Origin: Micromonospora sp. R77
GTDB taxonomy: Bacteria > Actinomycetota > Actinomycetes > Mycobacteriales > Micromonosporaceae
Direction: 5' to 3'
Length of the DNA: 64,000 bases
NCBI RefSeq assembly: GCF_022747945.1
Contig: NZ_JALDST010000001.1
Coordinates: forward strand, 1,302,001 to 1,366,000
The position numbers and the translations under genes are program-made. Shown one piece after another: positions 35,216-43,721 of the stretch. The notes under the pieces were generated by a model. That model worked only from the letters and a program-made list of their open reading frames with translations. It searched no databases and had not been told where the DNA came from. Each line of letters opens with the position of its first letter. Positions within the stretch are counted from its first letter, which is position 1.

Positions 35216-37315
35216 GGGGCGGGGGATGCGGCGGCGGACGTCCTCGGCGGTGGACGGGCCGGGGGTCCAGCGGGCCACCCAGGGGGCATCGTCCGGCGGG
35301 GTGGCGATCCCCTCCTCCAGCGCGGCGTACCGGCCGGCGAGGATGCGCTTCGCGGCTGTCACGTCGAGGTCGTCGGTGTTCGACCAGAGCCCGGTGAACA
35401 GCTCGTCGATCCGCAGCCGGGCCTGCCGGCAGAACAGGTCGGCCAGCTCGACGTTCTCCGGGCGCTCGGCCCGCTCGGCGGTGGCCCGGACGCAGACCGC
35501 GGACATCGCGAACAGCTCGGCGCCGATGTCCACCACCCGGCCCAGGAACGCCTGCTTGCGCTCCATCTTGCCCTGCCAGCGGGACATCGCGTAGAAGGTG
35601 GACCGGGCCAGCTTGCGGCTGGTCCGCTCGACGTGCCGCAGGTGACCGGCGAGCGGACCGAAGTCGGCGTACGCGCCGGGCGTCTGGCCCTTGCCGACGG
35701 CGAGGGTGGGCAGCCACTTGGCGTAGAAGACGCCGGCCTTCGCGCCCGCCTTCGCCTTGCGGCCGAGGCCGGCGTCCGGGTCGATGATGTCGCCGGCCAC
35801 CGAGAGGTGGGCGTCGACCGCCTCGCGGGCGATCAGCAGGTGCATGATCTCGGTGGAGCCCTCGAAGATCCGGTTGATCCGCAGGTCCCGCAGGAGCTGC
35901 TCGACGGCGGCCGGCCGCTCGCCCCGGGCGGCCAGCGAGTCGGCCGTCTCGTAGCCGCGCCCACCGCGGATCTGGACCAGCTCGTCGGCGATCTTCCAGG
36001 CCATCTCGCTGGCGTAGAGCTTCACCAGCGCCGCCTCGATCCGGATGTCGTTGCGGTCGTCGTCGGCGAGCAGGCAGCACAGGTCGAGCATGGACTCCAT
36101 GCCGTACGTGGTGGCGGCCATGAAGGCCAGCTTCTTGGCCACCGCCTCGTGCTCGCCCACCGGCCGGCCCCACTGGACCCGGTCGGCGGCCCACTCCCGG
36201 GCCACGTTCAGCGCCCACTTGCCCGCGCCGACGCACATCGCCGGCAGCGAGAGCCGCCCGGTGTTCAACGTGGTCAGGGCGATCTTCAGGCCCTTGCCCT
36301 CGCCGCCGATCACGTTCTCCCTGGGCACGAAGACGTCGTGGAAACGGGTCAGGCTGTTCTCCAGGCCGCGCAGGCCGATGAAGGAGTTCCGCCGTTCCAC
36401 GGTGATGCCCTCGCTGTCGCCCTCGACCACGAAGGCGGTGATCCCGCCGCGCCGGCCCTCGGCGGCGGGCACCCGGGCCATCACCACCAGCAGCGTGGCG
36501 ACGGTGCCGTTGGTGGCCCAGAGCTTCACCCCGTTGAGCCGGTAGCCGCTGCCGTCCTCGGTCGGTTCGGCGGTGGTCGCCAGCCGGGCCGGGTCGGAGC
36601 CGACGTCCGGCTCGGTGAGCAGGAAGGCGGAGACCTCACCGGCGGCGAGCCGGGGCAGGAACCGCTCCTTCTGCTCGGTGGTGCCGAACATCTTCAGCGG
36701 CTGCGGCACGCCGATCGACTGGTGCGCCGAGAGCAGCGCGCCGATCGCCGGGCTCACCGAACCGGCCCGCATCAGGGCCCGGCAGTAGTGCAGGTTGCTC
36801 AGCCCCAGCCCGCCGTACTTCCGGTCGATCTTCATGCCGAAGGCGCCCCGGCGGGCCATCCCCTGGAACACCTCGTCCGGGATGGACGCGTCCCGCTCGA
36901 TGGCCGCGCCGTCCACCTCGGCGTCCAGGTACGCCCCGAACCCGGCGAGGAACTCCTCGGCGCGCGCCACGTCGTCCGGGTCGGCACGCGGCCAGGGGTC
37001 GATCAGGTCGAGCCGGAACCGGCCGAGGAAGAGCTCCTTGCCGAAGCTGGGCCGGTCCCAGGCCGACTCGCGGGCCGCCTCGGCGACCTGCCGGGCCTCC
37101 TTCTCGGAGACCTGTCCCGCCTCGGCGGGCAGCGGTGCCGCCCCGCCGGCCTCGTCGACCGCCGCCGCCGTCGCCGCCGCCGCCTCGTCCCCGGGGGCTG
37201 CCGTCTCCTCGGCGGCCGGCCCGCCGCCGGCCGCCGGTGCGGCGTCGTCGATCGGGGCGACGCGGCCGGTGGGACCCCCCGTCCCGTCGGGTCGGCTGTT
37301 CTGTGTCGTGGTCAC
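35210..37315 (-). CDS. Acyl-CoA dehydrogenase family protein
   Basis: A 701-residue flavoprotein of the long (VLCAD-like/FadE) type that oxidises acyl-CoA at the alpha-beta bond. After a roughly 65-residue Ala/Pro-rich N-terminal leader come the acyl-CoA dehydrogenase domains: GLSNLHYCRALMRAGS, FLLTEPDVGSDPARLATTA, GLRGLENSLTRFHDVFVP, and near residue 435 GRGYETADSLAARGE with IFEGSTEIMHLLIAREA, the flavin and catalytic region. A C-terminal helical extension of about 200 residues follows. The start GTG 37315 is probable but the low-complexity leader makes later starts possible. It has no electron-transfer partner beside it. Confidence 0.9.
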   Translation of the reverse strand: MTTTQNSRPDGTGGPTGRVAPIDDAAPAAGGGPAAEETAAPGDEAAAATAAAVDEAGGAAPLPAEAGQVSEKEARQVAEAARESAWDRPSFGKELFLGRFRLDLIDPWPRADPDDVARAEEFLAGFGAYLDAEVDGAAIERDASIPDEVFQGMARRGAFGMKIDRKYGGLGLSNLHYCRALMRAGSVSPAIGALLSAHQSIGVPQPLKMFGTTEQKERFLPRLAAGEVSAFLLTEPDVGSDPARLATTAEPTEDGSGYRLNGVKLWATNGTVATLLVVMARVPAAEGRRGGITAFVVEGDSEGITVERRNSFIGLRGLENSLTRFHDVFVPRENVIGGEGKGLKIALTTLNTGRLSLPAMCVGAGKWALNVAREWAADRVQWGRPVGEHEAVAKKLAFMAATTYGMESMLDLCCLLADDDRNDIRIEAALVKLYASEMAWKIADELVQIRGGRGYETADSLAARGERPAAVEQLLRDLRINRIFEGSTEIMHLLIAREAVDAHLSVAGDIIDPDAGLGRKAKAGAKAGVFYAKWLPTLAVGKGQTPGAYADFGPLAGHLRHVERTSRKLARSTFYAMSRWQGKMERKQAFLGRVVDIGAELFAMSAVCVRATAERAERPENVELADLFCRQARLRIDELFTGLWSNTDDLDVTAAKRILAGRYAALEEGIATPPDDAPWVARWTPGPSTAEDVRRRIPRPE

Positions 37316-37446
37316 GGCTGCCTCCTCGAACCTCGGTCCGGCTGCGTCGACGTGCTCGACGAAAACGACGCTACCCCCGGGTGTTACCCAGGGGTAGCGT
37401 CCGCTGCACGTCCGATTTGGCGTACCGGCCCGTCCGTGGCGAGGGG

Positions 37447-37950
37447 TCAGTCGCCGGTGAGCACCTGCGGGTCGTCGTCATCGTCGTCGATGTCGTCGTC
37501 GCCCCAGCCGCGCCGAAGGAACGGCAGGAACATCCAGAAGGTGAGGAACCAGACCGCGGTGACCGCGGTGAGGATCAGGGCGGTCGAGCGGTGCAGCACG
37601 AAGTCGGTCACCAGCAGCACCGCGCTGACCATCGAGATCAGCATGAAGGCCAGGCCCCCGCTGGCCATCCGGTGCGCGAACCGGACCAGCTCCGGCTTGC
37701 GCCCCTGCCGGAACAACGCCCGGTGGAAGGCGACCGGCGAGATGATCATCGCGGCGGACGCGGCGGCGGAGAGCAACGCGACGATGTAGACGTCCTTCTG
37801 GAAGCCACTGGTCCGGGTGAAACCGTTGCTGAACGGCAGGGTCAGCAGGAACGCGAAGAGGATCTGCACACCCGTCTGCGCCACCCGCAGCTCCTGGAGC
37901 AGGTCGGCGAAGTTGCGCTGCCAGCGCTGCTTCTCGGTTTCCTTGGACAC
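37447..37950 (-). CDS. DUF6328-like four-helix membrane protein
   Basis: A 167-residue protein with four helices in two hairpins. LLQELRVAQTGVQILFAFLL followed by FSNGF and a charged QKDVY is the hallmark of the DUF6328 family of unknown function. It ends with an acidic run (DDDIDDDDDD). The start GTG 37950 is chosen because a GGAGG ribosome site lies 6 nt upstream at 37957-37961; a TTG two codons earlier would overlap it. Confidence 0.82.
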   Translation of the reverse strand: MSKETEKQRWQRNFADLLQELRVAQTGVQILFAFLLTLPFSNGFTRTSGFQKDVYIVALLSAAASAAMIISPVAFHRALFRQGRKPELVRFAHRMASGGLAFMLISMVSAVLLVTDFVLHRSTALILTAVTAVWFLTFWMFLPFLRRGWGDDDIDDDDDDPQVLTGD

Positions 37951-38047
37951 GCGCAACCTCCACGGAAGACGGTACTGCCGGCGGGGAGCACCCCGTCGGC
38001 AGCAACGCCAGTGCCCCGCCCGGACCTCGGCGAAACGCGACCCGCGC

Positions 38048-38797
38048 TCAGGAACCGCGGCGGATCCGGCCGGCGTACCGGGCCTCCAGCGCGGCGTTGT
38101 GCTCGTCGCCGCCGGTGATGTTGGCCGACAGGTAGACCGGGGGCCGCTCCCCCGCCGCCAGCAGCCGGGCGCACACCTCCGCCACGATCTGCTGGGCCAG
38201 CAGGGCGGCGGTGATCGAGGAGACCGCGCCGACCGCGCCGCCGTCGGGCAGCGGCAGGGTCGCGTCGCCGTACGGGGCGCCGTTGTCGAGCACCACGTCG
38301 GCGAAGTCGGCGAGCTTGCGCCCCGACGGGTGGCGGGACGTCATCCGGCCGGAGTGCGCGGTCGAGGTGATCGCCACCAGGGCGTGCCCGCGCTGCTTCA
38401 CCAGCGACGCGAACTCCACCATCGCGCCGTTGACGCCGGAGTTGGAGGCGAGCACGAAGATGTCCTGCGGGCGTACCGGGGCCAGCTCGTAGAGCCGGTG
38501 CGCCACCGCCGGGTCACGCTCCAGGTGCGGCCCGAGGATGCTCGCGGGCTCGCCGCCGTGCAGCACCAGGTCACGCAGCGCGATCCGGTTGGTGGGCACC
38601 AGCCCGCCGGCCCGACCGGCGATCTCCATGGCGAGCGCCTCGGAGTGCCCGGTGCCGAACGCGTGGATCACCCCGTCCGCCCGCAACGCCTCGGCGACCA
38701 GGTCGGCGGCCCGCCCGACCGCCTCCCGCTGCCCGGCGGCCACCCGGGCCATCGTCGCGGTCACCGTCGCCAGGTACGCCTCGGCGCTCACCGTCAT
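38048..38797 (-). CDS. SIS-domain phosphosugar-binding protein
   Basis: A 249-residue SIS (sugar isomerase) protein: IHAFGTGHSEALAMEIAGRAGG is the first phosphosugar-binding loop, FVLASNSGVNGAMVEFA the second strand-turn, VAITSTAHSG the next. It is of the uncharacterised stand-alone type (YckF/UPF0309-like) rather than glutamine-fructose aminotransferase. ATG 38797 overlaps the stop of the AAC(3)-like gene, so it is the third gene of a coupled operon. Confidence 0.88.
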   Translation of the reverse strand: MTVSAEAYLATVTATMARVAAGQREAVGRAADLVAEALRADGVIHAFGTGHSEALAMEIAGRAGGLVPTNRIALRDLVLHGGEPASILGPHLERDPAVAHRLYELAPVRPQDIFVLASNSGVNGAMVEFASLVKQRGHALVAITSTAHSGRMTSRHPSGRKLADFADVVLDNGAPYGDATLPLPDGGAVGAVSSITAALLAQQIVAEVCARLLAAGERPPVYLSANITGGDEHNAALEARYAGRIRRGS

Positions 38798-39606
38798 GCT
38801 TCCTCCGTCCGTCGGTTACGGGCCAGCCACTCCACCGCGAAGCCGACCGCCGCGCGCTGCCGCACCAGCCGGCCCTCCCCGGCACCGACCGGCCCCACCC
38901 GGACCGCCCCGGTCGCCTCCAGGTCGCGGCCCAGTTGCCCGAAGTCGCTCTCGTCCAGGTCCACGTCGTCCCACCACACCCACTCCCGGCCGCCGTCGCC
39001 GGTCCGCACGGCGGCCCCCAGCCGCGTCCGCGGTGCTCCGGGCCGGCGGTACTCCGCCAGGTGCAGCGAGGTGTTGGAGCCGTGGTCGACGCCGAGCAGC
39101 AGCACATCGGCGCCGAGGTCGTAGAGCCGGGCCAGCGGGGAACCCTCGCCGAGCATGTCGGCCCGGGAGTGGTCGGCGACGATCCGGCCGGCGGCCGGAC
39201 CGACTGCGGCGAAGGAGACCTGCGGGTGGTCGCTGCGCAACGCGCCGGGCCAGGTGCGGACCTGCTCGGCGAGCGCGCCCATGAACCGGCTCGGGCTCAG
39301 CGCCGGGTCGAAGCCCGGCAGCTCCGCCCGGATCACCGGCCACCAGTCCGCCGGCACCGGCGGGTTGCACCACCCGGCCGGATCGCTGTTCTCCGGGGTG
39401 TGGGTGGGCACCACCAGGGTGCCGTCCGGTCCGAGCACGTCGCGCAGCGCCAGCACCACCGTCTCGGGGCCGCCGCAGACGAACCCGAGCCGGCGCAGCG
39501 CCGCGTGCACCAGGACGACCCCGCCGGGGCGTACACCGAGGTGGTGGAACTGCGCGGCGAGCGACGCGCGGGTGTGCGGCCGGGCCGGCGCGGACGCCGC
39601 GGTCAC
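38794..39606 (-). CDS. AAC(3)-family N-acetyltransferase
   Basis: A 270-residue member of the antibiotic N-acetyltransferase family, named for aminoglycoside 3-N-acetyltransferases. GGVVLVHAALRRLGFVCGG, LGPDGTLVVPTHTPE, LRSDHPQVSFAAVGP and the signature LLLGVDHGSNTSLHLAE are all present. It could modify aminoglycosides, but many chromosomal homologues act on other amines or amino sugars. It is sandwiched between an alpha/beta hydrolase and a SIS sugar protein with 4-nt overlaps on both sides, which hints at amino-sugar metabolism rather than pure resistance. The start is GTG 39606. Confidence 0.88.
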   Translation of the reverse strand: MTAASAPARPHTRASLAAQFHHLGVRPGGVVLVHAALRRLGFVCGGPETVVLALRDVLGPDGTLVVPTHTPENSDPAGWCNPPVPADWWPVIRAELPGFDPALSPSRFMGALAEQVRTWPGALRSDHPQVSFAAVGPAAGRIVADHSRADMLGEGSPLARLYDLGADVLLLGVDHGSNTSLHLAEYRRPGAPRTRLGAAVRTGDGGREWVWWDDVDLDESDFGQLGRDLEATGAVRVGPVGAGEGRLVRQRAAVGFAVEWLARNRRTEEA

Positions 39607-40427
39607 CCGCCGACCCGGGCGAGGATCGCCTCGGCCAGCGGACCGGGGGCCGTGTCGGGGATCCAGTGGCTGACGCCGGGGAGCACCACGAAGCGGAAGT
39701 CGCCGGTCACGTGCCGGGCGCACGCCTGCGCGGCGGTGCGGCCGATCGCGACATCCCGGTCGCTCCAGACGAAGGTGGTCGGCACCTGCACCGGCGGGAT
39801 GGCCTTCATGTCCGCTCCGGACATCGCCCGGTACCAGTTCAACGCGGCGGTCAGCGCACCCGGCTCGCGCAGCGGATCGACGTAGCGGGCCACCCGGGCG
39901 GCGTCGCCCACGTCGGAGAGCATCCGGCGCAGCACGGCCGCGTCGAACGAGAGCAGCACCCGCTCCGCGAGGTGACGTCTGCGGAACAGTGCCATGTAGG
40001 TCGACCGGGCCCGCTGCCCGAAGTCGGTGGCCAGCGCGTCCGCCATCGCCGTCGGGTGCGGCACCGAGACCGCGGTGAGGCTGCGGACCAGCTCCGGCCG
40101 CGCCCCGGCGAGCCCCCACGCCGTGACCGCGCCCCAGTCGTGCCCGACCACGTGCGCCGCCGCGACGCCGAGCGCGTCGAGCACCGCCGCCGCGTCGTCC
40201 ACCAGCTCCGGGATCCGGTACGCCCCGACCTCCGCCGGCCGGGCACCCGGCGAGTAGCCCCGCTGGTCCAGCGCGTACGTGCGCAGCCCGGCGGCGTGCA
40301 GCGCGGGCAGCACGTCGTCCCACTCCCCGCTGTGCTGGGGGAAACCGTGCAGCAGCAGGACGGGCGGGCCGTCCTCAGGGCCGCCGGTGTGCACCTCGAA
40401 CGTCAGACCCCGCGCCTCGACCCGCAT
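39603..40427 (-). CDS. Alpha/beta hydrolase, epoxide-hydrolase-like
   Basis: A 274-residue alpha/beta hydrolase. The oxyanion HGFPQHSGEWDDVL, the nucleophile elbow VGHDWGAVTAWGLA (Asp nucleophile, so epoxide hydrolase or dehalogenase type), and the late His in LPGVSHWIPDTAP are clear. ATG 40427 has a leaderless-type promoter (TAGGGT, 7 nt upstream). It is the first gene of the operon with the AAC(3)-like and SIS genes and is divergent from the thiamine locus. Confidence 0.9.
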   Translation of the reverse strand: MRVEARGLTFEVHTGGPEDGPPVLLLHGFPQHSGEWDDVLPALHAAGLRTYALDQRGYSPGARPAEVGAYRIPELVDDAAAVLDALGVAAAHVVGHDWGAVTAWGLAGARPELVRSLTAVSVPHPTAMADALATDFGQRARSTYMALFRRRHLAERVLLSFDAAVLRRMLSDVGDAARVARYVDPLREPGALTAALNWYRAMSGADMKAIPPVQVPTTFVWSDRDVAIGRTAAQACARHVTGDFRFVVLPGVSHWIPDTAPGPLAEAILARVGG

Positions 40428-40434
40428 GATCGCC

Positions 40435-40440
40435 ACCCTA
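40435..40440 (-). promoter_or_regulatory. -10 box of leaderless hydrolase operon promoter
   Basis: TAGGGT on the minus strand ends 7 nt before ATG 40427. No ribosome site. Confidence 0.55.
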
Positions 40441-40483
40441 CCCAGCAAGCGGGTCCTGCTGGGTCGTCGACGCAGGTCGGTGC

Positions 40484-40489
40484 TAGCGT
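40484..40489 (+). promoter_or_regulatory. -10 box of thiamine operon promoter
   Basis: TAGCGT lies about 25 nt upstream of the riboswitch, giving a predicted transcript start near 40496. No clear -35 was seen. Confidence 0.45.
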
Positions 40490-40510
40490 CTGCCGAGACA
40501 ACTTCACATC

Positions 40511-40598
<88 letters not shown>

Positions 40599-40608
40599 TC
40601 GACCTCCA

Positions 40609-40642
40609 GCCGCGCCGTGGTCCGGTGACAACCGGGCGCGGC
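40609..40642 (+). terminator. Putative expression-platform hairpin of the TPP riboswitch
   Basis: An 8-bp stem (GCCGCGCC 40609-40616 with 40635-40642) with an 18-nt loop lies between the riboswitch and ykoE. It has only a weak pyrimidine run after it. It may be an intrinsic or factor-dependent stop, or part of a structure that hides the ykoE ribosome site. Confidence 0.5.
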
Positions 40643-40683
40643 GTGCGTCTTGCCTGGTTCGTACCACTGAACTGGGAGCATTC

Positions 40684-41274
40684 ATGAACCACACGGACAG
40701 CAACCGCTGGCGCACCATCGACATCGTGGTCGCCTCGGTGATCGCGGTCGCCTTCGGCGTCATCTTCTGGGCCTGGGGCCTGGTCTGGAGCGCCACCGAG
40801 GGTGCCTTCGCCTTCTTCCCGCCCGCGCAGACCCTGCTCTACGGCGTGTGGCTGATGCCGGCCGTGCTGGGCGGGCTGATCATCCGCAAGCCCGGTGCGG
40901 CGCTGTACTGCGAGACGGTCGCCGCGGTCGTCTCCGCGCTGCTGGGCAGCCAGTGGGCGGCCACCGTCATCCCGCAGGGCATCGTCCAGGGCCTCGGCGC
41001 CGAGCTGGCCTTCGCCGCCTTCCGCTACCGCTCGTTCCGGCTGCCCACCGCGCTGCTGGCCGGCGCGTTGACGGGGCTCAGCGCCGCGCTCTTCGACTTC
41101 TTCGTCTGGAACGCCGCCTACGACCTGTCCAGCTACCGCCTCCCGTACGCGCTGCTCACCATCGTCAGCGCCACGATCATCGCCGGCGCCGGCTCCTGGC
41201 TCCTGACCCGCGCCCTGGCAGCCACCGGCGCCCTGGACCGCTTCCCCGCCGCCCGCGACCGCACCCTGGTCTGA
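40684..41274 (+). CDS. ykoE: ECF transporter S component for thiamine precursor (HMP), YkoE
   Basis: A 196-residue membrane protein with five or six helices. VVASVIAVAFGVIFWAWG at the start and PGAALYCETVAAVVSALLGSQWAAT near residue 80 are typical of YkoE, the substrate-binding subunit for hydroxymethylpyrimidine or a related thiamine precursor. It directly follows a TPP riboswitch and precedes YkoD and YkoC, which fixes the assignment. ATG 40684 has a GGGAG site. Confidence 0.93.
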   Translation: MNHTDSNRWRTIDIVVASVIAVAFGVIFWAWGLVWSATEGAFAFFPPAQTLLYGVWLMPAVLGGLIIRKPGAALYCETVAAVVSALLGSQWAATVIPQGIVQGLGAELAFAAFRYRSFRLPTALLAGALTGLSAALFDFFVWNAAYDLSSYRLPYALLTIVSATIIAGAGSWLLTRALAATGALDRFPAARDRTLV

Positions 41275-41288
41275 CCCCCTGCACCCCC

Positions 41289-41369
41289 ACCCTGCCGAGT
41301 TGATCATGGAGTTGACGGCGATGTGGATCTCTGAAACGTCCGTCAACCTCATGATCGACTCGGCAGGGT
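41289..41369. repeat. Long imperfect palindrome between ykoE and ykoD
   Basis: Arms 41289-41318 and 41340-41369 (about 30 bp each, a few mismatches) contain CCCTGCCGAGTTGATCATGG and its near-complement. The 21-bp centre is AT-richer. It has the look of a dispersed REP-like element and may act as a terminator or attenuator within the thiamine operon. Confidence 0.8.
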
Positions 41370-41394
41370 GGTGCCGGGAAGGAGGTGGGGGCCG

Positions 41395-42810
41395 GTGGGT
41401 GCGGTAGTTCTGCGGGGGTTCGGGTGGCGGCACGCGGGGCGGCGGGCCTGGGCTCTGCGGGGGGTGGAGCTGCGCGTCGAGCGTGGGGAGCGGGTGCTGC
41501 TGCTGGGGGCGTCGGGGGCGGGTAAGAGCACGCTGTTGGCCGCGCTCGCCGGGCTGCTGCCCGCGGACTCCGGGGAGCAGGAGGGCAGCGTCGAGATCGA
41601 CGGACTCGACCCGCGCGCGGGCCGCACGCAGGTCGGCGTCGTCTTCCAGGACCCGGAGAGCCAACTGGTGATGGCCCGGTGCGGCGACGACGTCGCGTTC
41701 GGGCTGGAGAACCGGGGCGTACCGGCGGCCGAGATCTGGCCCCGGGTGGACGAGGCGCTGCACCGGGTCGGCTTCCCGTACCACCGGGACCGGCCCACCG
41801 CCGCCCTCTCCGGCGGCGAACAGCAACGCCTCGCGCTCGCCGGGGCGCTGGCCCTACGGCCGACGCTGCTGCTGCTCGACGAGCCGACCGCCAACCTCGA
41901 CCCGGCCGGCGCGGCGCTGATCCGGCGGGCCGTCGCGGACGCCGTCGACGCCGACACCACCCTGATCCTGGTGGAGCACCGGGTCGCCGAGGCGCTGCCG
42001 CTGGTCGACCGGGTGGTCGTCCTCGAACCCGGCGGCGGGGTCCGGGCCGACGGACCGCCGGCCGCCGTCTTCGCCGCGCACGGCGACGCGCTCGCCGCCG
42101 AAGGGGTCTGGGTGCCGGGTCGGACCGTGCCGCCCCGGCCCGCGACCACGCCCGCCGGGGAGCCGCTGATCACCGCCGACCGGCTCGGCCTGCCACCCCG
42201 GCTGGCGGAAACCGATCTTCGGGTACGCGCCGGCGAGGCGCTCGCCGTGCTCGGCCCCAACGGCGCCGGCAAGTCCACCCTGGCGCTGCTCCTCGGTGGC
42301 CTGCTCCGCCCCGGCACCGGTACGGCCACCGCCACCCCCGCCCTGGCCGGCCGGGACGCGCGCACTCCCCCGCACCGCTGGCGGGCACCCGCCCTGGCCG
42401 GGCGGATCGGCTCGGTCTTCCAGGACCCGGAACACCAGTTCGTCACCGGCACCGTGCACGACGAACTGGCCCTCGGTCCCCGCCGGACCGGCCAGCCCGA
42501 GCCGGCCGTCCGGGCCACCGTGGACGCCCTGCTGGAGCGGCTGCGACTGGCGAAGCTGGCCGGTGCCAACCCGTACACCCTCTCCGGCGGGGAGGCGCGG
42601 CGGCTGAGCGTGGCGACCGCCCTGGCCACCGCGCCCCGCCTGCTGATCTGCGACGAGCCCACCTTCGGTCAGGACCGGCGGACCTGGCTCGGGCTGGTCG
42701 ACCTCTTCGCCGAGCTGCGCGACGCCGGGCACGGCATCGTCGCGGTCACCCACGACACCGACTTCGTCGCCGCACTGGCCGACCGCACTCTCACCCTGGA
42801 ACGCCGATGA
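41395..42810 (+). CDS. ykoD: ECF transporter ATPase with two fused ATP-binding domains, YkoD
   Basis: A 471-residue tandem ATPase. Domain 1: Walker A GASGAGKST near residue 39, signature LSGGEQQRLALAGAL, Walker B LLLLDEPTANLD. Domain 2: Walker A GPNGAGKST near 285, Q-loop SVFQDPEHQFV, signature LSGGEARRLSVATAL, Walker B LLICDEPTFGQD. GTG 41395 is chosen because GGAGG lies about 8 nt upstream and earlier codons belong to the palindromic repeat. It powers YkoE/YkoC. Confidence 0.93.
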   Translation: MGAVVLRGFGWRHAGRRAWALRGVELRVERGERVLLLGASGAGKSTLLAALAGLLPADSGEQEGSVEIDGLDPRAGRTQVGVVFQDPESQLVMARCGDDVAFGLENRGVPAAEIWPRVDEALHRVGFPYHRDRPTAALSGGEQQRLALAGALALRPTLLLLDEPTANLDPAGAALIRRAVADAVDADTTLILVEHRVAEALPLVDRVVVLEPGGGVRADGPPAAVFAAHGDALAAEGVWVPGRTVPPRPATTPAGEPLITADRLGLPPRLAETDLRVRAGEALAVLGPNGAGKSTLALLLGGLLRPGTGTATATPALAGRDARTPPHRWRAPALAGRIGSVFQDPEHQFVTGTVHDELALGPRRTGQPEPAVRATVDALLERLRLAKLAGANPYTLSGGEARRLSVATALATAPRLLICDEPTFGQDRRTWLGLVDLFAELRDAGHGIVAVTHDTDFVAALADRTLTLERR

Positions 42811-42857
42811 CGACCACCGCCGCACCCGAGCGCGCCGTCACCCCGGAGCGATCGTGA
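42807..42857 (+). other. 16-codon reading frame bridging ykoD and ykoC
   Basis: ATG 42807 overlaps the ykoD stop (ATGA), and its TGA (42855-42857) overlaps the ykoC GTG (GTGA). The peptide is MTTTAAPERAVTPERS. It is either a coupling mini-ORF or the real N-terminus of YkoC, displaced by one missing base. Confidence 0.45.
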
Positions 42858-43654
42858 TCGACGTGCAGCCGGTGGCGGTGCCCGGCGCACCGCTGGCCCG
42901 GCGGAACCCGGTGGCGAAGCTGGCCGCCGCGATGGTCTTCTCGTTCGTCCTGATCGCCACCCTGGACCCGGTGGCCCCGGCGCTGGCCATCGCCGCCGAG
43001 CTGGCCCTGCTGCCGCTCTTCGGCATCCGCTACCGGGTGCTGGCCCGGCGGGCCTGGCCGCTGCTGGCCAGCGCCGGGGGCATCCTGGTCACCCTGGTGC
43101 TCTTCGCCGCCGACCGGTCCGGGCGGGTGCTGCTCGACGCCGGTCCGGTGGTGGTCACCTCGGGGGTGCTGGTCGCCGCGCTCGGCCTGGTGCTCCGGCT
43201 GCTCGCCGTGGCGCTGCCCGGGATCATCGTCTTCGCCACCACCGACCCGACCGACCTGGCCGACGCACTGGTGCAGAACGCGAAGGCGCCGGCCCGGTTC
43301 GCCATCGGTGCGCTGGCCGCGTTCCGGCTGGTGCCGCTGCTGGAGCAGGAATGGCAGATGATCAGCATGGCGCGCCGGGCCCGGGGGGTGGACGCCGGGC
43401 GCAATCCGCTGGCCAAGCTGCGACTGTTCGCCTCGACCGCATTCGCGCTGCTGGTCGGGGCGATCCGCCGGGGTACCCGGCTGGCGGTGGCGATGGACGC
43501 CCGTGGCTTCGACGCCGGGACGCCACGTACGGTCGCCCGGCGGCAGGACTTCACCCGGGCCGACGCCCTGCTGATCGCCGGGGCGGCGGCGTTGGCCGGC
43601 GGGGCGCTCACGGTCAGCGTCCTGCTGGGCACCTTCCGCCCGCTGATCGGCTGA
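42854..43654 (+). CDS. ykoC: ECF transporter T component, YkoC
   Basis: A 266-residue CbiQ-family energy-coupling membrane protein with about six helices. The coupling helices carry the expected motifs MARRARGVDAG near residue 178 and MDARGFDAG near 216, which dock to the ATPase. It completes YkoEDC. The start GTG 42854 lies within the stop of the preceding mini-ORF. Confidence 0.92.
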   Translation: MIDVQPVAVPGAPLARRNPVAKLAAAMVFSFVLIATLDPVAPALAIAAELALLPLFGIRYRVLARRAWPLLASAGGILVTLVLFAADRSGRVLLDAGPVVVTSGVLVAALGLVLRLLAVALPGIIVFATTDPTDLADALVQNAKAPARFAIGALAAFRLVPLLEQEWQMISMARRARGVDAGRNPLAKLRLFASTAFALLVGAIRRGTRLAVAMDARGFDAGTPRTVARRQDFTRADALLIAGAAALAGGALTVSVLLGTFRPLIG

Positions 43655-43673
43655 CCGACTGGTCGCTCCGGGG

Positions 43674-43713
43674 CGGTGTGGTTGCCGTTGCCGGGGCGAC
43701 GACAACCACACCG
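43674..43713. terminator. Bidirectional terminator after ykoC
   Basis: An 11-bp perfect stem (43674-43684 with 43703-43713, arm CGGTGTGGTTG) with an 18-nt GC-rich loop lies between ykoC and the convergent 78-residue gene. Confidence 0.7.
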
Positions 43714-43721
43714 GGGCCGGG

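Noticed and set aside
38794..39606. Part of an aminoglycoside biosynthetic or resistance cluster
   Set aside because: No other aminoglycoside genes nearby; only coupled to a hydrolase and a SIS protein.
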